From the NCBI GenBank assembly GCA_949297765.1, contig CASFTV010000017.1, positions 16,946 to 80,945 of the forward strand: a DNA stretch of 64,000 nt. Direction: 5' to 3'. Both the position numbers and the translations under genes were made by a program. The stretch is from an uncultured bacterium (GTDB taxonomy: Bacteria > Verrucomicrobiota > Lentisphaeria > Victivallales > UBA1829). Each line of letters starts with the position of its first letter. Within the stretch, counting starts at the first letter, position 1. Below are positions 15,924 to 25,316 of the stretch, piece by piece. Below the pieces are notes generated by a model. The model saw only the letters and a list, made by a program, of their open reading frames with translations. It had not been told where the DNA came from and made no database searches.

Positions 15924-17819
15924 TCAGGATTCCACAAGGAAAACGGCCGCGTCATTGCCGGCAATCCGCAAGGTGCCGTCCCGGAGTTCTCCGTTCCAGA
16001 CCTCCCTGATCCGTCCGGAAACCTCCAGCGGGCAGAACGCCTCTTCCGGTTCATAATTGATTGCCACGCAGATGGTTTTTCCATCCTCCCGCGGGTGTTC
16101 CGTAATGCCGACTCCCGGAAGCTCCGTTTTCACCAGGCGCCGGACTCCCGCCCGCTCCGCGGCTTCCCGGTAAAGCAGATAGAGCGGATTCAAATCTTCT
16201 CCGTGGAAACAGCCGGATTTCTGCACGGCCGTCTGTTCCAGCGGAAGATTCACGAAGAAAACCTGTCCGCGGCCGAGAGCGGCAGCGGTCATGATGGGAT
16301 TTCCGCCGGAATCGGCGGCGAGCACCTCCGCCCGTTCCGCCTTTACCAGCGACCGGAAGGCCTGGACGGCGTGCATCGCTTCCTCCGGGTGTGATTTCAG
16401 TGTGAACTCCACCCGGTTTTCCTCCCGGAACCGTGCATCAATCTCCACTCCTGCTGCCTCCCGGAACGTGGAGAGTCCGCAGTCGCCCGAAAGCGTCAGG
16501 AGCAGATTCGCTCCGGAGCGCACCTTTTCCAGCAGCGCAAGCCATGCTCTCCGTCCGATCGACTGAGCGCCCGTTCCCGAAGGAAGCAGATAAAAGTTCG
16601 AATCCGGAAGCTCCTGTTCGGCTCCGGCGAACCGGATGTCGAATCCCGCCTGCCGCGACAGCAGAAACGCGCCGAATGCGGCGGTCCAGCTGTTTTCCGT
16701 TTCGGAAACCAGACAGACCGCATCCACTCTCCGCGGCGGAAGAGCGAAGGGTAAATGATTCCGGAAATCCACGAAATCCCGGAGTACGGAAACGGTCCGT
16801 TTGGGAGTCCGGTCGATCTGGAACAGACCGAGTTCCCGTTCGATCGCGGTCCACTCATACGGCGGATAATCGAGGTGGGTCTGATCAAACGCGCACCACC
16901 AGAGATATCCGGCAAGCCCGTTCGCCCAGCAGGAGAACAGCGATGTGCGCAGATTCAGCGCCGCCCGCTCTGTCGAACAGATGGTCGGCCCGAGCGATCC
17001 GCACTCTTCCGGGAAGCATCGCTTTCCTGCAACGCCTTCGTACAGAAGTGATTCCGCCGACGGATGCAGCTCGTTGCGCATCGTGTTGAACGGTTCCCGG
17101 TTGCACTCCGGCGTGAACAGCGGATAAGGATGGGTGGTCAGAATATCCATCAGCTCGCCCTGATCCTGAAGATTCCATTTTTCTCTGCGGCAGCTGCTGA
17201 GGCTGTGCATGCCGGAGACGACGGGACGGGTTTTGTCTTCCAGGCGGATTGCGGAAGCGATCGTGTTCATCCAGTTCCAGGCTTCCGCGGAGGAGGAGAC
17301 TGCCGCCATGCAGTTGCATTCGTTTCCGAGATCCCATGCGGCGATCGCCGGATGATCCTGCATGCGGCGGACAAATTCCCGCACGAACCGCACCTCCCAG
17401 CGAATGGCTTCGGGATCGGTCAGGACATTTCTGGTCTCCAGGGCGGGCGGGACAAAAAGACGGCCGCTCATCCAGCCGGTGAGCAGTCCGACAATCAGCT
17501 TCAGTCCGTTTTTTTCCGCTGTTCCGCACAGGACGCGGAAGCGCGACATCATTTCCTCGTCGATTCCGGCGGGATTCCGCAGCGGTCCGTCGTTCTGCCC
17601 GAATTCCCTCGGGGAGCCTCCGCCTCCGTAGAAGCGGGTCAGCGGCTGAAAATCCGGCCAGAGCGGAAACACCCGGAGGACCTTCATCCCGTATTCCGAA
17701 AGCAGTTTCAAATCCCGTTCCACTTCTCCGGCATCCCAGTTGCGCCACATTCGGATTCCCGCATGGGAGGCCCAGTAGTTGCAGCCCGTGAAAAACTCTT
17801 TTTCTCCAAAAAGATTCAT
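15924..17819 (-). CDS. Glycoside hydrolase, GH5-like, with C-terminal amidotransferase-like domain
   Basis: A 631-residue probable beta-glycosidase of clan GH-A. The TIM-barrel half (about 1-370) starts FFTGCNYWASHAGIRMWRNW. It contains AAWDLGNECNC (Glu is the expected acid/base) and RCFPEECGSLGPTICS (a Glu near the end of the barrel, probable nucleophile). The second half has a beta-galactosidase trimerisation/glutamine-amidotransferase-like region (NLLLTLSGDCGLSTF) and a small beta-rich tail. No signal peptide is seen, so it probably acts in the cytoplasm. The start MNLFGEKEFF has AAAGG 7 bases upstream; an earlier ATG would sit at the predicted transcription start. It diverges from a LacI-type regulator. 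The exact substrate (mannan, glucan or galactan) is unresolved. Confidence 0.75.
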   Translation of the reverse strand: MNLFGEKEFFTGCNYWASHAGIRMWRNWDAGEVERDLKLLSEYGMKVLRVFPLWPDFQPLTRFYGGGGSPREFGQNDGPLRNPAGIDEEMMSRFRVLCGTAEKNGLKLIVGLLTGWMSGRLFVPPALETRNVLTDPEAIRWEVRFVREFVRRMQDHPAIAAWDLGNECNCMAAVSSSAEAWNWMNTIASAIRLEDKTRPVVSGMHSLSSCRREKWNLQDQGELMDILTTHPYPLFTPECNREPFNTMRNELHPSAESLLYEGVAGKRCFPEECGSLGPTICSTERAALNLRTSLFSCWANGLAGYLWWCAFDQTHLDYPPYEWTAIERELGLFQIDRTPKRTVSVLRDFVDFRNHLPFALPPRRVDAVCLVSETENSWTAAFGAFLLSRQAGFDIRFAGAEQELPDSNFYLLPSGTGAQSIGRRAWLALLEKVRSGANLLLTLSGDCGLSTFREAAGVEIDARFREENRVEFTLKSHPEEAMHAVQAFRSLVKAERAEVLAADSGGNPIMTAAALGRGQVFFVNLPLEQTAVQKSGCFHGEDLNPLYLLYREAAERAGVRRLVKTELPGVGITEHPREDGKTICVAINYEPEEAFCPLEVSGRIREVWNGELRDGTLRIAGNDAAVFLVES

Positions 17820-17849
17820 ATCGACGCCTTTCTTTTTCGGTTTCATGGT

Positions 17850-17878
17850 AGTATATTCCCCGAAACCTCCTCTTGCAA
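17850..17878 (-). promoter_or_regulatory. Promoter of the GH5-like gene
   Basis: On the minus strand, TTGCAA and TATACT are 17 bases apart, and the -10 ends 31 bases before the chosen start codon. The adjacent LacI-type gene begins only 10 bases beyond the -35, so a regulator bound here could control both directions. CTTGCAAG at the -35 is itself a small palindrome. Confidence 0.6.
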
Positions 17879-17887
17879 GCCGGAAAA

Positions 17888-18847
17888 ATGAGACAAAATG
17901 AAACAAAACGCCGGATGACCGCTCGAAAGGAAAACAGAAAAATCACGGTCCGGGAGATCGCCCGGCGGACAGGCTACGCGCCCTGCACGGTCGCCCGCGC
18001 CCTCTCGGATGACGGATGCGTCGCCCTGCAGACCCGCACCCGGATTCTGGAATCCGCCCGCGCGCTCGGCTACATCCGCAGATCCGGAACCAATATTGCT
18101 GTCCTCATCCCCTCTTTCGGGAACCGGGTCTGCTGCTACAACACCGCGATCCTTCACGCTCTTGCCGATCAGCTCGACCGGGAACATTTCCGCTATGAAC
18201 TGATCCCGGAAAACCATCTGCGCGCCTTCAATGAAAAGATGCTCGACGGCGCCGTCTCCATCTGTTATACGGGAAAAACCGCGAAACGGTGGTCGGAGCT
18301 GAATTCGATTCCGCTGGTCTGCATCAACGATTTCAGCTATCATCCGGACCGTATCTATTCGGTCTGCTCCAACGATCTTCAGGCGATGACGTCCATTGCG
18401 GATCATCTTCATGCCGCCGGGCATTCCCGTGTCCTTTTTCTGGAAAGAAGGATGGCGGCGGAGAATCTGAATCATGAGATGCGGAAACGTGCGTTTCAGA
18501 GACGGGCGGAGGAACTGGGGCTTGCTCTTTGTTATGCGTCCGCCGGAGATCTGTGCAACTGGGGGGCTCTGCTTCTCCGCGAGAAGATTTCCGCGGTGGT
18601 CTGTCCGTTTGAAATGACGGATCTCGGCATCTTTGCCAGTCTTCTGAAGAGCGGACTGCGGATTCCGCAGGATGTCGAGCTGGTTCACTGGCATGTCCCG
18701 GGAATTTCCGATGCCCTCATGCCCGATCAGTTCACCGTCCGGCAGGATTTCCCCGCTCTGGCGCGGGCGGCGGTCGGACTGCTCAAAAGGCTTTTTGCGG
18801 GAGAACGGGTGCGGGATGTCTCCGTCGATTACGTCGTCGGTCCCTGA
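17888..18847 (+). CDS. LacI-family transcriptional regulator
   Basis: A 319-residue LacI-type regulator. The N-terminal helix-turn-helix is ITVREIARRTGYAPCTVARA, followed by the hinge ARALGYIRR. The periplasmic-binding-protein-like sensor domain starts NIAVLIPSFGNRVC and ends VGLLKRLFAGERV. Two start codons, 17888 and 17915, are possible; neither has a strong ribosome-binding site, and only the first is used here. It is divergent from the GH5-like gene, whose expression it presumably controls in response to the released sugar. The 3' end overlaps the convergent UPF0104 gene by 19 bases. Confidence 0.85.
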   Translation: MRQNETKRRMTARKENRKITVREIARRTGYAPCTVARALSDDGCVALQTRTRILESARALGYIRRSGTNIAVLIPSFGNRVCCYNTAILHALADQLDREHFRYELIPENHLRAFNEKMLDGAVSICYTGKTAKRWSELNSIPLVCINDFSYHPDRIYSVCSNDLQAMTSIADHLHAAGHSRVLFLERRMAAENLNHEMRKRAFQRRAEELGLALCYASAGDLCNWGALLLREKISAVVCPFEMTDLGIFASLLKSGLRIPQDVELVHWHVPGISDALMPDQFTVRQDFPALARAAVGLLKRLFAGERVRDVSVDYVVGP

Positions 18848-19854
18848 GAACGTTTCCGGCGTTCCGGCGGAAGAAGAAACGCGATCCCGCCGAGAACATC
18901 AATCAGCAGCAGTGACGCCGTATAAATCACCATCGCGGTGACGGCCGGAATTTCCGGAACTCCCCAGGCGGTCAGAAGAGTTTTGATCACGGCATCGCGC
19001 GTGCCGAGTCCGCCCGGCGTCACGGGAAGCGCCGACGCCACGTTCCCGTATGCGACCGCTGCCATCGTCTCTTCCGGCGGCGGCAGTTCCCGCATCTCTC
19101 CGTACAGCGGGAAAAAAATCGCCAGCATCAGCAGCGGATGGAGCACCAGCGCCGAAAGAAGCGTTGTCCCGACCAGCACTTTCCACCGTCCGCGGTAGGC
19201 GGAAACCGATCGGATGATTCCTCCTGGTATTCCGCGCATCCAGCGGTCCGCGATGTCCAGAAGTTTCGCCGCAACGCTCCAGCGGAAGATGAAATCCTGA
19301 AAAAACAGGACCGCGATCACTCCGCATCCCGCCACGCTGAGCGCGGTCAGAAGAAGGGCCACCGAGCGTACCGCCAGCGGAAGCGCCGCCACCTTTCCGA
19401 ACAGAAGTCCGGAAAACAACAGAACCAGCAGAAAGAGTCCGGCGATTCCGACGATCCGGTCCACCAGAATGGAAATGGTCGCTTCCACACGCCGCCCTTT
19501 TTCCGCATTGGATGCGAACATTGCCGCCTTGACCACGTCTCCGCCCACCGCGCCGGCGGGAATGAACATGTTGGCGAACAATCCGATGAATGTCAGGCGC
19601 ATCGTTTCATACCATGACACCCGCAGATCCGGAGCGGTCAGGAGTCTCCACCGCACACAGGTCAGCATTGTCTGCGCGAACTGGGCGCTGAAGCAGAGAA
19701 CCACCCACACCGGATTCATCTGACGGAGCGCTTCCATCACGCTTTTCCGGTCGTGGCCGATCACCCATGCGATCAGCAGCAGCGCCACCGCCAGCTTCAG
19801 GAGCTGTTTCAGCCGCAGTTTCCAGCGCGGCGGCTCCATGCTCTGTTCCGGCAT
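18829..19854 (-). CDS. UPF0104 / lysylphosphatidylglycerol-synthase-like integral membrane protein
   Basis: A 341-residue polytopic membrane protein with about eight hydrophobic segments. The conserved UPF0104 block FIGLFANMFIPAGAVGGDVVKA lies near residues 90-112, and the second block VTPGGLGTRDAVIKTLL near 278-294. Members include the flippase-like membrane half of MprF and archaeal AglD; the substrate here is unknown. ATG at 19854 follows the DUF190 stop by one base and is preferred over a GTG 12 bases earlier. The 3' end overlaps the lacI-type gene tail to tail. Confidence 0.85.
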   Translation of the reverse strand: MPEQSMEPPRWKLRLKQLLKLAVALLLIAWVIGHDRKSVMEALRQMNPVWVVLCFSAQFAQTMLTCVRWRLLTAPDLRVSWYETMRLTFIGLFANMFIPAGAVGGDVVKAAMFASNAEKGRRVEATISILVDRIVGIAGLFLLVLLFSGLLFGKVAALPLAVRSVALLLTALSVAGCGVIAVLFFQDFIFRWSVAAKLLDIADRWMRGIPGGIIRSVSAYRGRWKVLVGTTLLSALVLHPLLMLAIFFPLYGEMRELPPPEETMAAVAYGNVASALPVTPGGLGTRDAVIKTLLTAWGVPEIPAVTAMVIYTASLLLIDVLGGIAFLLPPERRKRSQGPTT

Positions 19855-19855
19855 T

Positions 19856-20194
19856 TCACTTGTCACCGTAATAGCGTGTCTTGACCGGAACCAGGGTCAT
19901 CAGACCGCGCGGGATGGCCGGATCGATCTTCCGGATGAACTTCTCCAGATCCTCTTCGGTATCCACGATTTCCACAATGACGGGCTGATTGATCTGAAAC
20001 GCGCGGAATTCCGGAGCAAGCACCGGATTGCTGGAACAGAATCCGCCGATTCCGCGAATCACCGTGGCGCCGGAGATTCCGGCCGCCACCGCCTGCTGAA
20101 CGATCCATTCATACAGCGGAACGCCGTCGATCTGATCCTTTTCCGCCGTGTAAATGCGAAGAAGACTCGCCCCGTTGATAAAAAGTCCCGACAT
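19856..20194 (-). CDS. DUF190 (PII-like) family protein
   Basis: A 112-residue soluble protein matching DUF190/UPF0166. It starts GASLLRIYTAEKDQIDGVPL and continues YEWIVQQAVAAGISGATVIRGIGGF, the family hallmark. It then has QPVIVEIVDTEEDLEKFI and ends LVPVKTRYYG. DUF190 proteins fold like PII signal proteins and often sit next to CrcB fluoride exporters or transporters; no crcB is here. The start has AAAGGAGG 8 bases upstream. It is immediately followed by the UPF0104 gene and may regulate it. Confidence 0.88.
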   Translation of the reverse strand: MSGLFINGASLLRIYTAEKDQIDGVPLYEWIVQQAVAAGISGATVIRGIGGFCSSNPVLAPEFRAFQINQPVIVEIVDTEEDLEKFIRKIDPAIPRGLMTLVPVKTRYYGDK

Positions 20195-20227
20195 TGCGCA
20201 CCTCCTTTTGCTTTGGCCGTCCCGGGA

Positions 20228-21328
20228 TCAGAACGACTCCCGGTCCTCCGCCCAGCTTTTGATATCCTTTTCCACTTCCGCGCGGGTCTCGCCGGTGACC
20301 GCTTCCGCGAACTTCCGGAAATACCCTTCGATCGCCTTGTGGAAAATATGCAGGTATTCGACCCGTTCCGCAAAACAGCTTTCGCGGTCCATTTCCTCTC
20401 CTTCGGGCAGCGTCACGCCGGTGAAGTTGAAGCGGTCCGCATCGAATGTGAAGGTCCAGACCTCCTGATCGCGGGCCAGCAGCACTTTCGCCTTTTTCAG
20501 TTTTTTCCCGACCGACAGCGCCGCTTTGGCTTCCGCCGCGAGTTGCGGACATCCCTTCTTCACCACGCTCTCTTCCGCCCCCTTCGCCTCGGCGGAATAT
20601 CCGAAGGTCAGCGGTCCTTCGATGCCGAGCTGGAAGCGCCCGAAGTTTTCGATCTCCAGTTCCGCTCCGTTCTGTTCGGAGAAGTACCAGAGCCAGGTCA
20701 GGAAATCGCGTCCCGGCGTGAAGTCCATTCCCGCTGCGGAGGCGTTTTTTGTGAAGCTCAGGCTGGGAAGCGCTCCGGCCTCCTCCTGAAACAGTTTCAG
20801 CATCAGTTCTCCGACCGTCATCGGGATCGGCTCCACGCCGAGCTGACTCACAAATGCGCTGATAATCTGATCCGCCTGCGACAGCGATGCCGTCCCGATG
20901 TACAGAACATTCTGCGCCCGGTCCACCACGATCGGCGTACCGGAGATCACCGGCGGCATCTTCATCAGATTGCGCTTGATCGCATCTTCGCGGATCCGCT
21001 TCTTTTCCTGGCGCGGAACGGTGAACGTTTCGTTGGCCTTCATATAGGCCAGTTCGTCGCGCCGGCAGATCGCGTTCAGCAGCGACGACGGAATCTTCCG
21101 CTCCGCTTTCCGAAGATTCAAGTAAAGATGCCCTCCGCAAAGCGAGGTCGTCTCACTGATCTCCGTTTCCAGCAGAAAGCGGCCGCTGACCCAGCCGATC
21201 TCGGGTTCTTCCGCGACATCCTCCAGTTTCCCTGCGGCGGCGGCCTGCAGTTTCTTCAAAAAATCGTCCGGCAGAGCTGAGTTCAGCGGACAGATGGTCA
21301 ATGCAAAATTTCCATGATCGAACGGCAT
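20228..21328 (-). CDS. RdgC-like (recombination-associated) protein
   Basis: A 366-residue soluble protein. It shares the RdgC layout: IGWVSGRFLLETEI near residue 43, KAERKIPSSLLNAICRRDEL near 73, MPPVISGTPIVVDRAQNVLY near 123, and FTPGRDFLTWLWYFSEQNGA near 205. RdgC proteins form DNA-encircling dimers that limit RecA activity. The match is to the more divergent group rather than to E. coli RdgC, so the call is from remembered motifs and is moderate. The start has AGGAG 8 bases upstream. It precedes the DUF190 gene by 33 bases and could be cotranscribed with it. Confidence 0.6.
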   Translation of the reverse strand: MPFDHGNFALTICPLNSALPDDFLKKLQAAAAGKLEDVAEEPEIGWVSGRFLLETEISETTSLCGGHLYLNLRKAERKIPSSLLNAICRRDELAYMKANETFTVPRQEKKRIREDAIKRNLMKMPPVISGTPIVVDRAQNVLYIGTASLSQADQIISAFVSQLGVEPIPMTVGELMLKLFQEEAGALPSLSFTKNASAAGMDFTPGRDFLTWLWYFSEQNGAELEIENFGRFQLGIEGPLTFGYSAEAKGAEESVVKKGCPQLAAEAKAALSVGKKLKKAKVLLARDQEVWTFTFDADRFNFTGVTLPEGEEMDRESCFAERVEYLHIFHKAIEGYFRKFAEAVTGETRAEVEKDIKSWAEDRESF

Positions 21329-21435
21329 ATCTCTATCTCCTGTCTGTGATTAACGGTAGTATACCACAAAACAGGTGGTTCGTCAACCGCCGGAGGAAAA
21401 AATAAATTGCGGTGCGGTCCGGGAAAGGAGCCGAT

Positions 21436-23154
21436 TCACAGTTTCCCGTACAGCTCCTTGACAACATCGGCCGCCAGTTTGCGACGGCGGAACTTGTCGA
21501 ACACGCCGGCAAGATTGAGGCCGAGCGGCTTGGTCCGGATGTCATTTCCCATGCGGTGGAAGCTCATGGCGTCCGTGAACTGCCAGATGGTCAGTCCGCC
21601 GAGGTCCTCTCCTGCGGAGGCGACGGTCCGGATCACGGCGCCCATGTACTCCGCCTGAAATTCTTCCGACCACTGGGTCTTCGCGGGATCGCGCTGACCG
21701 TAAATGCCGCAGCAGCCCATTTCACTGACAATGATCGGTTTATCCTGCGGGACCCTTTCGCGGAAATAATGAATTGCTTTTTCCTGTCCCGCGGGAATCT
21801 CGTCCGGGGGCTCGACGCCCGAAAGATGATCGCCGATCCATCCGGGATAGATGTTGTACGCCACAACATCCAGAAGATCGGAGCAGATGTCGTTCCCCGA
21901 ATGGCAGCTGGCGAACGTGACCAGGCGCGAGTTGTCCTCCTCCTTCACCGCCTTCACCAGGCGCTCGCACAGATGGCGACCCTCCTGCGTGTGCGAATGA
22001 AATTCATTCAGGAACGCCCAGAAAATCACGCTCGGGTGATTGATGCTGTTGCGGACCATGATCCGTGTTTCGGCTTCGGCGAGTTCCTGGAATTCTCCGT
22101 CGGCCATCTGTTCCGCCGTGTTGCCCCATCCGAGGCTTTCCTCCCAGACCAGCATGCCGAATTCGTCGCAGAAATCCAGGAACCGCGGGTCCTGCGAATA
22201 ATGGCAGCCGCGGACAAAGTTGCAGTTGAGGTCCCGCAGATTCTGCAGATCCTCCACCATCACCGCTTCCGGCGTCGCCGGCCCGAACTCCGGATGGGAT
22301 TCGTGACGGTTGAATCCTTTCAGATAAACCGGTTTTCCGTTCAGGAGAATCCGTCGGTTTCCCGCCCGGACCGTCCGGATGCCGAACCGTTCGACAATCG
22401 CATCGTTCTCCGTGCGGACTTCGAGCGTATGGAGCTGCGGATGCTCACAGCTCCAGAGACGGAAGGACGGAACCGTGCATTCGATGCTTTCCCCGTGAGC
22501 AACATCCGCGGTCCGCTCTTCGGAATCCGTGTCAAAGCGGAAACGGACCGTTTTCTTCCCCGAAGTCTCTCCGGAAAACAGGAAGCGCAGCGAGACCTTT
22601 CCTGTTTCATGGCAGAGCGTGCGCACCTGTACGCGGTCAAGCGTTGTTCCGGCGGGAAGCTGATGCAGTTCGATCCCGCGGTAGAAACCGCCGAACGCAT
22701 AGAAGTCATAATACGGCAGGAAGAGCTTCATCCGGTCGCCCGCAGCGTACAGGGCCGGCGGCGGATCGAAATTGTTGTCGATTGCCGCCGTGATCACATG
22801 GACACCCGCTTTCAGCGGCCCGGTTTCGAACTCCACTCCGCTGTACGGAAGATTGGTGAAGCCGATTTCCTTTCCGTCGATCCGGAATCTCGCCCGCAGT
22901 CCGATTGCGCCGATTTTGAGAATTCCGCGGGGCGAATCGTGCCACAGACGGAACTCCCGGCGGTAGAGGCCCGTGCCGCGTTTGCACCGGTAGGCTGGCG
23001 TCGTGTCGAACGCTCCCGGAACGCACATGACGTCATCCGGTGTGAAGGTTGTTTCGTCGGCGTCCTCCAGAAAGGTTTTTTCCAGAAAGCGGAACTGCCA
23101 GATGCCGTTCAGGTCTGTGATCTGCCGGTCCGGGTAGAGCGGATAAGGTTTCAT
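21436..23154 (-). CDS. Glycoside hydrolase family 2 (beta-galactosidase/beta-glucuronidase-like)
   Basis: A 572-residue GH2 enzyme without a signal peptide. The jelly-roll N-terminal domain starts ITDLNGIWQFRF, followed by an immunoglobulin-like domain and the barrel from about residue 275 (KGFNRHESHPEFGP). The acid/base region is SVIFWAFLNEFHSH (Glu after Asn), and the nucleophile region is KPIIVSEMGCCGIYG. The length matches short beta-glucuronidase/beta-galactosidase types lacking the C-terminal lacZ domains. ATG at 23154 has AAGGAG 10 bases upstream and is preferred over an upstream TTG. It diverges from an AraC-type activator over 129 AT-rich bases, so it is likely sugar-inducible. Confidence 0.85.
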   Translation of the reverse strand: MKPYPLYPDRQITDLNGIWQFRFLEKTFLEDADETTFTPDDVMCVPGAFDTTPAYRCKRGTGLYRREFRLWHDSPRGILKIGAIGLRARFRIDGKEIGFTNLPYSGVEFETGPLKAGVHVITAAIDNNFDPPPALYAAGDRMKLFLPYYDFYAFGGFYRGIELHQLPAGTTLDRVQVRTLCHETGKVSLRFLFSGETSGKKTVRFRFDTDSEERTADVAHGESIECTVPSFRLWSCEHPQLHTLEVRTENDAIVERFGIRTVRAGNRRILLNGKPVYLKGFNRHESHPEFGPATPEAVMVEDLQNLRDLNCNFVRGCHYSQDPRFLDFCDEFGMLVWEESLGWGNTAEQMADGEFQELAEAETRIMVRNSINHPSVIFWAFLNEFHSHTQEGRHLCERLVKAVKEEDNSRLVTFASCHSGNDICSDLLDVVAYNIYPGWIGDHLSGVEPPDEIPAGQEKAIHYFRERVPQDKPIIVSEMGCCGIYGQRDPAKTQWSEEFQAEYMGAVIRTVASAGEDLGGLTIWQFTDAMSFHRMGNDIRTKPLGLNLAGVFDKFRRRKLAADVVKELYGKL

Positions 23155-23283
23155 TGAATGCAATCTCCTTGTTGGTTTTTTTCCTGTTTTTGATTAATTT
23201 GCTCTTGTTTTTTTCTTTTTCAATGATATAAATGAAGAAAAAAAGATACTTTTGACGCATTTTGCCGAGGAGTCCTTTGTTCA

Positions 23284-24108
23284 ATGGACCACAACCTTAC
23301 AATCCGCCGTCTCGGATTTCCGGATGTTCCGGCGATCGGTCTTCCGTTTTACCCGCGCTCCTGCGGCGTGAACCGGTTTTTCGGGAGACGGGAGGAAAAT
23401 GAACCGGACGACATTGTCGAAATCTGCTGGGTTGTTCGGGGATCGTGCGTGTTTGAAACGGGGGACGCCGCCTATCCCGTGCAGGAGAACCAGTCGATCT
23501 ACCGTCTTCCCGGGGAGAAGCGGATCAAAATTCCCGCGCCCGACAGGGAAACCGTGATTTACTGGGCGGCGTTCGACGGTCCGGGCGCAGCCGCGTTTCT
23601 GCTCTCCTACGGCTATCCGCGCGGAGCTCTGGACTCCGGAAAATGTCCGGTTCACCTGTTTGACGAGATCCGCCACTCTTTGAACAGTCTTCTTCCGGGC
23701 GATCTGCGCCGCATGGTTGCTCTCTACACGGAGCTGATCGGGCTGATGGGGGAAGAGCGCGATCCCCAGAGTTCCAGCGGACGGATCTTCCGCGACGCTC
23801 TCGGACTGATCCATTCCGGCTACCAGAATCCCGCGCTGAACGTGAACATGCTTGCGGAAACGCTTGGCGTGCACCGGACGAGTCTGGACCGTCTGTTTCT
23901 CCGCGAACTGTCGATTCCGCCCGGACAGTATCTGATGAAAATCCGTCTTCATCATGCCCTCTCGCTTCTGAGCTGCACGGCGCTTCCGGTTTCGGAGATC
24001 GCGGCGCATACCGGATTTGTCCGGCCGAACTATTTCGGGCGGGTGTTCCGCGGAACGATGGGCTGCAGTCCCCGGGAGTACCGCCGGCGCCGGATGCAGG
24101 GAATCTGA
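23284..24108 (+). CDS. AraC-family transcriptional regulator
   Basis: A 274-residue regulator. A cupin-like sensor half (about 1-155) contains DIVEICWVVRGSCVFETGDA. The AraC DNA-binding domain (about 178-272) has LNVNMLAETLGVHRTSLDRL (first helix-turn-helix) and VSEIAAHTGFVRPNYFGRVF (second), with the usual final SPREYRRRR. It probably activates the divergent GH2 gene when its sugar is present. The start ATG has GAGGAG 11 bases upstream. Confidence 0.9.
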   Translation: MDHNLTIRRLGFPDVPAIGLPFYPRSCGVNRFFGRREENEPDDIVEICWVVRGSCVFETGDAAYPVQENQSIYRLPGEKRIKIPAPDRETVIYWAAFDGPGAAAFLLSYGYPRGALDSGKCPVHLFDEIRHSLNSLLPGDLRRMVALYTELIGLMGEERDPQSSSGRIFRDALGLIHSGYQNPALNVNMLAETLGVHRTSLDRLFLRELSIPPGQYLMKIRLHHALSLLSCTALPVSEIAAHTGFVRPNYFGRVFRGTMGCSPREYRRRRMQGI

Positions 24109-24134
24109 CCGCGCCGGAAAGAAGCGGTTCCGCC

Positions 24135-25316
24135 TCAGACAAACCGGACGCGCACTTCCTTCATGTACTGATCCCGCAGACTCTGCTCCAGACGCTTTAC
24201 AATGTTGCGCCGGAACTCCAGATCCAGCGGAAGATTCGGATCCTGATACGCTTCGTTGATCTTGGTCCCCACGATGATTTCAATAACGTCGTATTTGCGG
24301 AGCAGATTCGCGAGCCGTCCCGCCGGATCGAGCTTCTGCAGTTCGTGCTTTTCCAGATAGGAGGCGGCGCGGGTCAGCGTGAAGATTCCTTCGGTCACCA
24401 GATCAATGCCGGGAATGAGCGACGGCGGAGGCAGATCCCCCGCATACGATTCAAAATCCGCCTTCAGCGGCAGATTCAGCTCCCGCGCGACAATCTCCGC
24501 CGACGTTCCTCCGCAGATGACTTTTGCCCCGTCGAAATTCCGGAACAGCGCCCCGATCTCCGCATCGCGCGCCGGGTCCACCGGCGGCCCCGTGAACAGC
24601 AGAAGTTTGTGCGGCGTCCGGAAATGGATGCAGGCCACCGTGATGTCGTCCGCCGGACGCAGATGCGGCTCCTGCGCAATCGCCTGACGGAGCATCCGTT
24701 CCGAAAGCTCCTGCGCGCCGATCGACGGATTCTGCGCAACCTGTTCCACCGCATACGCCTCCGCTCCGGAGGTCTGCCAGCCGAGCGGAAGGTGCGGCGT
24801 TCCGAGTCCGGCCTGGCTCACTCCGTCGGAAAAGAACAGAAGATGATCTTCCGGAAGCGCCTGAAAATGAAACGCCGCCATCATGCGGTCCTGGTATTTC
24901 GGAGAGACAAATGTGCAGCCGGTGATATTGTGCGGCCGTCCGCGGCGGAGAAGGATGAATTCCGGATTCCCCATCTCCACCAGATTGATCCAGCCGCCGG
25001 GACGGATGTCCACGATGGTGAACGTGGAATAGCTGACATCCCGGTCCCGGCTCACCGGAAGGGCGTCCATCATGATCTCCGCCGAGTGGACGATCTCGCG
25101 TTCCGCCGCGACAAATTTCAGTGCCATCGTGGCGGTCATGGTTGCAAGAATGTTCGCTTTGACGCCGTGTCCCATTCCGTCCGCGAGAACCGCGAGAAGG
25201 CGTCCCTCCTCCGGAATGCGCCGGAATTTGAGGACATCGCCGCAGATCCGCTCGTCATAGTGCGTGCAGTGGCTGCTGCCGGTGTCGATGAACAGATGGT
25301 CGGTCTGCTGGTTCAT
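24135..25316 (-). CDS. SpoIIE/PP2C-type serine phosphatase
   Basis: A 393-residue soluble phosphatase. Residues 1-210 hold a SpoIIE-type PP2C domain: GDVLKFRRIPEEGRLLAVLA with DGMGHG following (the Asp-Gly metal site), DHLLFFSDGVSQAGLG, and DDITVACIHFRTP near 225. The remaining 160 residues form a separate domain with CGGTSAEIVARELNLPL. SpoIIE phosphatases act on serine-phosphorylated partner-switch proteins. The start overlaps the stop of the hydrogenase-like sensor by ATGA, so the pair is translationally coupled. This suggests that the hydrogenase domain senses and the phosphatase responds. This pairing is known for group C sensory FeFe-hydrogenases. Confidence 0.85.
   Translation of the reverse strand: MNQQTDHLFIDTGSSHCTHYDERICGDVLKFRRIPEEGRLLAVLADGMGHGVKANILATMTATMALKFVAAEREIVHSAEIMMDALPVSRDRDVSYSTFTIVDIRPGGWINLVEMGNPEFILLRRGRPHNITGCTFVSPKYQDRMMAAFHFQALPEDHLLFFSDGVSQAGLGTPHLPLGWQTSGAEAYAVEQVAQNPSIGAQELSERMLRQAIAQEPHLRPADDITVACIHFRTPHKLLLFTGPPVDPARDAEIGALFRNFDGAKVICGGTSAEIVARELNLPLKADFESYAGDLPPPSLIPGIDLVTEGIFTLTRAASYLEKHELQKLDPAGRLANLLRKYDVIEIIVGTKINEAYQDPNLPLDLEFRRNIVKRLEQSLRDQYMKEVRVRFV

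Noticed and set aside
19838..23157. Long plus-strand open frames over DUF190, RdgC-like and GH2 genes
   Set aside because: Antisense shadows; the minus-strand frames have conserved motifs and ribosome-binding sites.
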